Shown here one piece after another: positions 1 to 4,752 of a stretch of DNA of 8,072 bases. Below the pieces are notes generated by a model, which did no database searches, was not told the origin of the DNA, and saw nothing but the letters and a program-made list of their open reading frames with translations. The DNA is from an uncultured Novosphingobium sp. (lineage in GTDB: Bacteria > Pseudomonadota > Alphaproteobacteria > Sphingomonadales > Sphingomonadaceae): positions 1 through 8,072 of the forward strand of contig CALMBN010000041.1 of the NCBI GenBank assembly GCA_937860195.1. The letters run 5' to 3'. The translations under genes were made by a program, and so were the position numbers. Each line of letters opens with the position of its first letter. Positions within the stretch are counted from its first letter, which is position 1.

Positions 1-602
1 TAGGTCGGCTTGATTCCGGAAATGCCGGTGAAGGCCGCAGGCTGGCGGATCGAGCCGCCGGTGTCGGTGCCGGTTGCGGCGGGGGCCAACCGCGCGGCAA
101 CGGCGGTCGAGCTGCCGCCGGATGAACCGCCCGGCGCCATTGCAGCATTTCCGCCATCGTTGCGCTTCCACGGGCTGATGACATTGCCGAAATAGGAGGT
201 TTCGTTCGACGAGCCCATCGCGAACTGATCGAGGTTGAGCTTGCCCAGCATCCCCGCGCCTGCGTCCCACAGCTTCTGGCTGACGGTGCTTTCATACTCG
301 GGCACAAATCCCTCAAGGATATGGCTGGCGGCAGTCGTCTGCACGCCTTTGGTGGCGAACAGGTCTTTCATGCCGATCGGCACGCCGCCCAGTATGCCCA
401 GCGGCTGGCCCGCAGCGCGCTTGGCGTCGGTCACCTCGGCCGCTTTGAGCGCCAGTTCGGGCGTGGCGACGATAAAGGCGTTTAGCGCACCCGCCGCCGC
501 GATATTGGCGTTGAACGCCTTGGCCACTTCAACTGCGCTGAAGTCACCCCCCGCCACCCCATCACGGATCGCGGCGACTCCGAGGTTGGTGAGGTCTGTC
601 AT
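1..602 (-). CDS. gatA: Asp-tRNA(Asn)/Glu-tRNA(Gln) amidotransferase subunit A (5' part)
   Basis: This is the N-terminal 200 residues of the glutaminase subunit of GatCAB. The enzyme releases ammonia from glutamine (or asparagine), and the ammonia is used to convert misacylated Glu-tRNA(Gln) or Asp-tRNA(Asn) to the correct aminoacyl-tRNA in the cytoplasm. The amidase-signature triad is visible: Lys79 in [10 protein letters not shown], the cis-Ser near 160 in [10 protein letters not shown], and the nucleophile Ser184 in [11 protein letters not shown]. The family motif [10 protein letters not shown] lies at 130-139. The ATG at 602-600 overlaps the gatC stop by one base (TAATG), so translation is probably coupled. 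The full family length is about 490 residues; the rest lies beyond the left edge, and the reading frame is still open there. Identification is secure. Confidence 0.97.
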   Translation of the reverse strand, partial: MTDLTNLGVAAIRDGVAGGDFSAVEVAKAFNANIAAAGALNAFIVATPELALKAAEVTDAKRAAGQPLGILGGVPIGMKDLFATKGVQTTAASHILEGFVPEYESTVSQKLWDAGAGMLGKLNLDQFAMGSSNETSYFGNVISPWKRNDGGNAAMAPGGSSGGSSTAVAARLAPAATGTDTGGSIRQPAAFTGISGIKPT

Positions 603-889
603 TATTCAATCACCTTGGGCACACCAAAGAACCCGCCTTGCCGCGCCGGAGCGTTTGCCAGCACAGCCTCGCGCACGCCGCCATCAGTGACCACGTCGTC
701 GCGTAGCCGCAGGTGGTTGTCGATCACTGCTGTCATCGGCTCGACCCCGGAAACGTCGACTTCGCCGAGCTGTTCCACCCAGGCAAGAATCCCGTTGAGT
801 TCGGGAACCATCGCCGCCAGCTCAGCCTCGGACACCTTGATCCGGGCCAGCGCGGCGATCCTGGCCACCGTGGCAATATCGACCGACAT
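602..889 (-). CDS. gatC: Asp-tRNA(Asn)/Glu-tRNA(Gln) amidotransferase subunit C
   Basis: A 95-residue protein of normal GatC length. GatC wraps around GatA and GatB and stabilises the GatCAB transamidation complex; it has no catalytic site of its own. Visible family features are the N-terminal helix ([18 protein letters not shown]), the central [10 protein letters not shown] segment that matches the usual V-x-P-x-x-x-P-M-x linker region, LRLRDDVV, and the C-terminal FFGVPKVIE ending typical of the family. I chose the ATG at 889 because an upstream extension to 961 would add 24 Arg-rich residues and overlap the FKBP gene. The Shine-Dalgarno match is weak (GAGCGA). It lies 22 bases after the FKBP gene and directly before gatA, so all three genes may share a transcript. 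Confidence 0.96.
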   Translation of the reverse strand: MSVDIATVARIAALARIKVSEAELAAMVPELNGILAWVEQLGEVDVSGVEPMTAVIDNHLRLRDDVVTDGGVREAVLANAPARQGGFFGVPKVIE

Positions 890-911
890 TCGTTTCGCTC
901 GCTTTCGTGGA

Positions 912-1478
912 TTACAGGCCCTTGGCGGGCGCGTCCTTCGGAGCGTCCTTTTCGGGCGCATCGGCCGGCTTCTTGCCGCTCTTGGCTTCCTCGGCTTCCA
1001 TCGCCTGCATCGCCTTAGCCTGTTCGGCCTGCATTTCCTGCTCGGCCACGGCGCGGCTCTGGACCTTGATCAGATCGATATCGAACTTGAGATCGGTGTT
1101 CGGGGCGATCCCCGGCGCGCCATCCTTGCCATAGGCCAGTTCGGCCGGGATCGTGACCTTGTACTTGCCGCCCGGCTTCATCTGGACCAGCGCCTTGGTA
1201 AAGCCGGGGATGATCCCTTGCAGCGGCAGTTTGGCCCCCTGGGCTTCGTCGAACACCTTACCGTCGGGCAGGGTGCCCTTGTAGTTGATCGTCACCACGT
1301 CTGCTTCGGTCGGCGACGCGCCAGCGCCGGCCTTGACCGTTTCGACATCCACGCCCGGCGGCAGGCTGGCGAAAACCACGCCCCCAGCGGCGAGCGCAGC
1401 GGCGGCAACCCCCAGCCAAAGCTTGGTCAGAGCGCCCTGGGCAATGGGCTGAAGCGGTACGCGGGTGATTTCGGTCAT
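912..1478 (-). CDS. Membrane-anchored FKBP-type peptidyl-prolyl cis-trans isomerase
   Basis: A 188-residue protein. Residues about 17-38 form one hydrophobic helix with no clear signal-peptidase site, so it is probably a signal anchor that places the rest in the periplasm. Residues about 55-140 are one FKBP domain, which catalyses cis-trans isomerisation of Xaa-Pro bonds during folding. Conserved pocket residues are present: Tyr66 in INYKG, Phe76-Asp77, Ile90 in GIIPGF, Tyr116 in LAYG, and Phe132 in the last strand. The position of the FKBP12 Trp appears to be Phe93, which is common in bacterial members. The tail, 141-188, is a charged Ala/Glu/Gln helix followed by a Lys/Pro/Asp run ([14 protein letters not shown]). 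The ATG at 1478 has a good ribosome site (AGGGA). A longer start at 1559 would read through the rpsU terminator and is rejected. Client proteins cannot be told. Confidence 0.9.
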   Translation of the reverse strand: MTEITRVPLQPIAQGALTKLWLGVAAAALAAGGVVFASLPPGVDVETVKAGAGASPTEADVVTINYKGTLPDGKVFDEAQGAKLPLQGIIPGFTKALVQMKPGGKYKVTIPAELAYGKDGAPGIAPNTDLKFDIDLIKVQSRAVAEQEMQAEQAKAMQAMEAEEAKSGKKPADAPEKDAPKDAPAKGL

Positions 1479-1511
1479 GGATTTCCCTGTCTGGTAGAAA
1501 TGCGTCTGGTT

Positions 1512-1546
1512 GAAAAGCAAAAGGGCGCGGAACTGTTCCGCGCCCT
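1512..1546 (-). terminator. Intrinsic terminator after rpsU
   Basis: The minus strand carries a perfect 11-bp GC-rich stem (AGGGCGCGGAA / TTCCGCGCCCT, 1522-1546) with a 3-base loop, immediately followed by TTTTGCTTTT. This is a textbook Rho-independent terminator. It starts 42 bases past the rpsU stop and ends about 33 bases before the FKBP start codon, so it should separate most rpsU transcription from the FKBP-gatC-gatA genes. The plus strand lacks a proper T tract. Confidence 0.88.
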
Positions 1547-1588
1547 CATGGCTTATCAATGCCCCCGGTTCAAGCCGGGAAACGGGGT

Positions 1589-1795
1589 TTACTTGACCCC
1601 GTCGCGTTCCATCCGCTTGCGCTCCATCTTGCGGGCGCGGCGCACGGCAGCAGCCTTTTCACGGGCGCGCTTTTCCGACGGCTTTTCGAAGTGACGGCGC
1701 AGCTTCATCTCGCGGTACACGCCTTCACGCTGCAGCTTTTTCTTGAGCGCGCGCAGGGCCTGCTCGACATTGTTGTCGCGGACGAGAATTTGCAT
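1589..1795 (-). CDS. rpsU: 30S ribosomal protein bS21
   Basis: A 68-residue protein rich in Lys and Arg, with the family start [20 protein letters not shown] and the middle [20 protein letters not shown]. bS21 binds the small ribosomal subunit near the 3' end of 16S rRNA and helps initiation. The C-terminus ends at RMERDGVK; some alphaproteobacterial versions carry a longer Gly/Pro tail, which is absent here. The ATG at 1795 is set by the conserved N-terminus and a strong ribosome site (GAGGTGG) 8-11 bases upstream. Extensions to 1984 would add unrelated residues. The gene has its own terminator at 1512-1546 and appears to be monocistronic. It is divergent from the hypothetical gene at 2092. 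Confidence 0.96.
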   Translation of the reverse strand: MQILVRDNNVEQALRALKKKLQREGVYREMKLRRHFEKPSEKRAREKAAAVRRARKMERKRMERDGVK

Positions 1796-2091
1796 AAACT
1801 TAGCCACCTCATTGGCAAAAGGCCAGAACCCCGCTTCACCATGGCGCGGGGGAGCACCTTTTCGAATCAATACGAAAACGCGCCGAATCCCGTGCAGGAA
1901 CGGCTCGAACTGGCGGGCGGCTAGCAGAGTCGCAGGTCCAAGGCAAGCCGGGAAACGCCCTGAAGGCCCGCCAGCTGTCCCCAAAAGATTGATCCGGAAC
2001 CGCGCCGGATTGGATCAGTCTGGACACAGGCAAACCCCAGCTGTTGTGTTAGACCCTTGGTATCCGCAATCCCAAGGGGGATCGATTGCCG
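1796..2091. other. Divergent intergenic region with several inverted repeats
   Basis: This stretch of 296 bases separates rpsU (leftward) from the basic hypothetical gene (rightward). I see no convincing coding sequence and no clear -35/-10 pair on either strand. Inverted repeats visible by eye are: CCCCGC/GCGGGG at 1829-1834 and 1846-1851; TGGC/GCCA at 1813-1825; TTTTCG/CGAAAA at 1859-1864 and 1873-1878; ATCCGG/CCGGAT at 1992-1997 and 2005-2010, nested in TGATCC/GGATCA at 1990-1995 and 2012-2017; and CCCTTGG/CCAAGGG at 2054-2060 and 2072-2078. The first two lie in the probable rpsU leader and the last masks the ribosome site of the next gene. Promoters for both genes must lie here, but I cannot place them. 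Confidence 0.6.
2054..2080 (+). promoter_or_regulatory. Leader hairpin that would mask the ribosome binding site
   Basis: A perfect 7-bp inverted repeat, CCCTTGG at 2054-2060 and CCAAGGG at 2072-2078, with an 11-base loop, ends inside the purine run AAGGGGG (2074-2080), which is the only good ribosome binding site for the gene starting at 2092 (or at TTG 2086). In RNA the stem would pair five of the seven purines. This could lower or regulate translation initiation. The pairing is seen in the sequence; the regulatory effect is inference. Confidence 0.4.
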
Positions 2092-2709
2092 ATGCACAAC
2101 CAACGCAACCGCCGCGCGGCCAAGCCGAAAGCGCCGAAGATCAAGACCGCGCGGACCACTCCGGCCTTTCCGGCTGAAGTCAAAATCCCGCCACATCGAG
2201 GGGCGGTGAGTGTTGGAATCTCGGCCCCTCCGGTCAGCGGCATCGCGCTATTCGCGCTTCCTGTTCAGCCAAAGACAAAGCCCGCCGCCAAACGCCGCAA
2301 GCCCCAGCGCAAAGCCAGGGCGCTGGGCAAAGCTCCGCAGCGCAGGCCAAAGCTGGTCGCAGCGCTGCCCCTGCCGCAAAGCGCCGAGCCGCTAGTCGAA
2401 CCGCTGCCCCGTAACCGCTCACTCGCGCCGCTGCGCGCCAGCGGGTTACTCGCCCGGATCAATGACTGGCTGGGTCAAAGTGCTCGGGGCCTATGGGATC
2501 GACTCGGCGGTGTTCCCACCGCCCGCCCTGCGCCGCGACGCAAAAAGGCCAGTTCGCAAGAGCTTGAGCTTATTCGCTTGCGTGCCGAGAATGCGCGGTT
2601 GAAGCGCCAGCTGGATGCCCTGCTGGCGCGGCACTCGGCTTCACTCTCCCCAATGCGTCACCCTGAACTTGTTTCAGGGCCCATTTCGCCTCCCAACCCG
2701 AAGCGCTGA
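2092..2709 (+). CDS. Hypothetical basic, proline-rich protein with C-terminal coiled coil
   Basis: I do not recognise this 205-residue protein. Residues about 1-90 are rich in Lys, Arg, Pro and Ala with no catalytic motif. Residues about 118-140 (LLARINDWLGQSARGLWDRL) could form an amphipathic helix. Residues about 155-180 form a heptad-like coiled coil (LIRLRAENARLKRQLDALLA) that looks like a short leucine zipper. There is no signal peptide or membrane helix. Basic charge plus a zipper could fit a nucleic-acid or membrane-surface role, but that is inference only. The last 18 or so residues are encoded by the inverted-repeat arm that begins at 2656 (giving RHPELVSGPI), so the original C-terminus has probably been replaced. 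Codon third positions are GC-rich like the neighbours, supporting a real gene. ATG 2092 is 11 bases from AAGGGGG; TTG 2086 is 5 bases from it and equally possible. Confidence 0.6.
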   Translation: MHNQRNRRAAKPKAPKIKTARTTPAFPAEVKIPPHRGAVSVGISAPPVSGIALFALPVQPKTKPAAKRRKPQRKARALGKAPQRRPKLVAALPLPQSAEPLVEPLPRNRSLAPLRASGLLARINDWLGQSARGLWDRLGGVPTARPAPRRKKASSQELELIRLRAENARLKRQLDALLARHSASLSPMRHPELVSGPISPPNPKR

Positions 2710-2795
2710 ACGGGAACGAACGTTCGCCGTTTGTGTGCGGTCCGCGACAACCGTGCCAGCCGCGCAATGGGTGCTGAAACAAGTTCAGCATGACG
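2656..2795. repeat. Inverted-repeat element with two 30-base arms
   Basis: The left arm (2656-2685) and right arm (2766-2795) are inverted copies. Counting base by base, 26 of 30 positions pair, with mismatches at 2661/2790, 2662/2789, 2678/2773 and 2679/2772 (the last a possible G-U). About 80 bases lie between, including a 10-base palindrome CGAACGTTCG at 2717-2726. Each arm also holds its own small palindrome, CTGAA..TTCAG. Read through, the arms give HPELVSG, LNLFQG or LKQVQHD, peptides I recall from many spurious proteins in sphingomonad-like genomes, so this is probably one copy of a dispersed palindromic repeat rather than a unique structure. The element carries no transposase; it could be a small non-autonomous mobile element or a REP-like doublet. 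The left arm lies inside the hypothetical gene and the right arm ends 51 bases before the permease start. Confidence 0.8.
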
Positions 2796-2827
2796 AATTT
2801 GGAGAGAGCGGCTGTTTGCGATAGCAA

Positions 2828-2849
2828 CCCCGCCAAAGGGGGCCGGGTG
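2828..2849 (+). promoter_or_regulatory. Ribosome binding site and GTG start of the permease, with small hairpin
   Basis: AAAGGGGG at 2835-2842 followed four bases later by GTG 2847-2849 decides the start of the permease gene. The same G run can pair with CCCC at 2828-2831 across a 6-base loop (GCCAAA), a short 4-bp GC stem that would partly hide the site. The ribosome site is well supported; a regulatory role for the hairpin is speculative. Confidence 0.55.
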
Positions 2850-4355
2850 CAGACAAGTTTCACATCGATCGATTGGGCGGTGCTGGCCGGCTATGTGCTG
2901 TTGCTGGCACTGGCCGGCTGGCTGACCACCCGGCGCGGCATGAAGAGCGAGGATTATTTCCTTGCCGGCCACCACGCACCGACGTGGCTGGTGGCGGTCT
3001 CGGTGCTCTCAACCGTGCAGTCGGCGGCGACTTTTCTGGGGGTGCCGGACAATTCGTTCCGCGGCAATTTCACTTACCTCGGCGGGGTGCTGGCGGCGCT
3101 GATCGCGGCATGGATCGTCGCCCATGTGCTGATCCCGCGGTTTTACGCACTAAAGGTCACCACGGTTTACGAGCTGCTAGAGACCCGCTTTGACCCGGTC
3201 GCACGACGCGCCGCAGCGGTGATGTATCTGATCGGGCGGACCTTCGCGAGCGGCGCGAGGTTGTATCTGGCAGCGATCGCGGTTTCGATGATCCTGTTCC
3301 TTGACGTGTCGCCTCAGCACATTGCCATTGCCGCGTTCGCGCTGCTGGTGTTCGGGCTGGCGTTCACTTTCATGGGCGGGCTCGAATCGGTGATCTGGAG
3401 CGATCTGGTTCAGGTTGTGCTCTATGTCGGCGCGGCTTTGCTGGTGGCCTGGCACCTGTGGAGCGGGCTGGACATGACCACGGGCCAGGCCTTCGAGACA
3501 CTGGCGAAAGCCGACAAGCTGACTTTGGTCAATCCGACACTCGATCTTTCTGCACCGTGGGGCCTGTTTGCGGTGCTTACGGGCGTGATGCTGCTCAACC
3601 TTGCCAGTTCCGGCCTCGATCAGGATATCACCCAGCGGCTGCTGGCCTGCGAGGATGCCAGGAAGGGCGCACGCTCGCTCTATGCCTCGGTCTGGCTGTC
3701 TTTGCCGGTGATCCTGCTGTTTCTGACCATCGGCGCACTGCTTTACCTGCACTATGAAGGTGCGGCAGCTGGCACCTATCGGGGCGAGAAGGTGACGGTC
3801 TTCATGCACTATATCCTGACCGAGATTCCGCCGGGCCTTCGCGGACTGATTACAGTCGGCGTGATCGCGGCAGCGGCGATCAATTCGGGGCTGATCTCGA
3901 TGTCAGCGGTCCTGGTGGGCGATCTGTACCGGCCGTTTGCCGGGGCAAAGAGCGAAGCCCATTTCGTAGCAATGGGCCGGATTGCCAGCGTCATTTTGGG
4001 CGCAGCGTTGTTCGGCATGGCGATCCTTTCCTATTACTGGCAGCGTTATGCCGACTCTGCGCTGCTTGATTTCGTGCTCGGCGTGATGGCCTTTGCCTAT
4101 TCCGGGCTGATCGGAGTTTACGGCGTGGCGCTGTTCACTAATCGTGGCACCTCGGCCAGCGTGATCGCGGCCTTTATCGCCGGATTCCTGACAGTATTGA
4201 TATTCCAGCCCTATGTGATCGATACATTGGCCTTGCCGGTTGCCATGAAAGGCGTGGCTTTCCCGTGGCAGCTGGTGATGGGAAGTCTGGTCGCGGCGCT
4301 GGTCTGTTCGGCGGCACCAGGCAAGGGTGTGGCGGAGATCGAAAAGGCCCGCTAA
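2847..4355 (+). CDS. Sodium:solute symporter (SSS) family permease
   Basis: A 502-residue inner-membrane permease with about 13 hydrophobic segments, the usual SSS size. Family landmarks are: the N-terminal FTSIDWAVLAGYVLLL helix; the SEDYFLAGH loop (residues 34-42); the TM2-like segment ending SAATFLGVP (59-67); FMGGLESVIWSDLVQVVLY; DQDITQRLLACEDARKGARS, matching the conserved DQ..QR..aa.d...a.. loop; and the TM8-9 region ending in DLYRPF. The substrate cannot be read from sequence or context. In an ungapped alignment with PutP and vSGLT, the two hydroxyl residues of the Na2 sodium site (PutP Ser340/Thr341) fall on Ala343-Ala344, so sodium coupling is uncertain. The GTG at 2847 is preferred for its ribosome site; an in-frame ATG at 2790 lies inside the repeat arm and has none. 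The next gene, crcB, starts 10 bases after the stop. Confidence 0.88.
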   Translation: MQTSFTSIDWAVLAGYVLLLALAGWLTTRRGMKSEDYFLAGHHAPTWLVAVSVLSTVQSAATFLGVPDNSFRGNFTYLGGVLAALIAAWIVAHVLIPRFYALKVTTVYELLETRFDPVARRAAAVMYLIGRTFASGARLYLAAIAVSMILFLDVSPQHIAIAAFALLVFGLAFTFMGGLESVIWSDLVQVVLYVGAALLVAWHLWSGLDMTTGQAFETLAKADKLTLVNPTLDLSAPWGLFAVLTGVMLLNLASSGLDQDITQRLLACEDARKGARSLYASVWLSLPVILLFLTIGALLYLHYEGAAAGTYRGEKVTVFMHYILTEIPPGLRGLITVGVIAAAAINSGLISMSAVLVGDLYRPFAGAKSEAHFVAMGRIASVILGAALFGMAILSYYWQRYADSALLDFVLGVMAFAYSGLIGVYGVALFTNRGTSASVIAAFIAGFLTVLIFQPYVIDTLALPVAMKGVAFPWQLVMGSLVAALVCSAAPGKGVAEIEKAR

Positions 4356-4365
4356 GGCCCGCTCG

Positions 4366-4752
4366 ATGAACACCGGATCCTTTCTGCAACACTCGCTGCT
4401 TGTCGCCCTTGGCGGCGGTGCAGGAGCGTGGCTGCGCTTTGCGGCAGGCCGCGCACTTGGCATTGCCGCTTTCCCGTGGGCAACGCTGAGTGTCAATCTT
4501 CTCGGCTGTTTCGCGATGGGCCTGCTGGCAGGCTGGCTGGCGCGCCACGGCCACAGCGGCGAGCCATGGCGGTTGTTTTTGGGAGTTGGCTTGCTCGGCG
4601 GGTTCACAACCTTTTCTGCCTTCAGTCTGGAGCTGGTCGAACTGGCCCAGCGCGGCGCATACGGCTCGGCGGCGCTCTATGCTGCGCTGTCACTTGTGGG
4701 CGGAGTGCTTGGCCTGATCGCGGGTCTGGCCTTGTCGAGGGGACTGGCATGA
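4366..4752 (+). CDS. crcB: Fluoride channel CrcB/FluC
   Basis: A 128-residue membrane protein with four hydrophobic helices, the normal length for the family. CrcB/FluC works as an antiparallel dimer that lets fluoride leave the cell. Conserved parts are visible: GGGAGAWLRF (16-25, with the conserved Arg24), FPWATLSVNLLGCF (36-49, with pore Asn44) and GLLGGFTTFSAFSLEL (75-90), which holds the TTFS segment with the central sodium-site threonines and the Phe of the fluoride path. I chose the ATG at 4366 for family length; a GTG at 4327 would add 13 residues over the permease end. The ribosome site is weak (AAGG at 4354-4357, overlapping the permease stop). I looked for a fluoride riboswitch upstream of this gene and of the permease and saw no match. 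The stop overlaps the rluC start (ATGA). Confidence 0.95.
   Translation: MNTGSFLQHSLLVALGGGAGAWLRFAAGRALGIAAFPWATLSVNLLGCFAMGLLAGWLARHGHSGEPWRLFLGVGLLGGFTTFSAFSLELVELAQRGAYGSAALYAALSLVGGVLGLIAGLALSRGLA

Noticed and set aside
1479..1559. Longer FKBP start at 1559
   Set aside because: The added 27 residues would be encoded by the rpsU terminator hairpin; ATG 1478 has a clear AGGGA ribosome site.
1570..1604. Small hairpins (CCCGG/CCGGG, ACGGGG/CCCCGT) at the rpsU 3' end as a second terminator
   Set aside because: They overlap the rpsU stop codon and have no T tract on the minus strand; the 1522-1546 stem is far better.
615..1694. A 359-codon open frame on the plus strand across gatC, the FKBP gene and rpsU
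   Set aside because: It is antisense to three firmly identified genes, has low-complexity Arg/Ser/Leu content, and shows no recognisable domain; such shadows are expected at this GC content.
2615..2824. A 69-codon plus-strand frame across the repeat element
   Set aside because: Its translation is simply the repeat arms (LNLFQG and LKQVQHD), a known type of spurious protein, and it overlaps the hypothetical gene in another frame.
2790..2846. ATG at 2790 as the permease start
   Set aside because: It lies inside the right repeat arm without a ribosome site; GTG 2847 has AAAGGGGG four bases upstream and gives the family's usual N-terminus.
4240..4366. Fluoride riboswitch before crcB
   Set aside because: The region is the 3' end of the permease gene, and I could not see the conserved riboswitch core here or before the permease; a covariance-model search would settle it.
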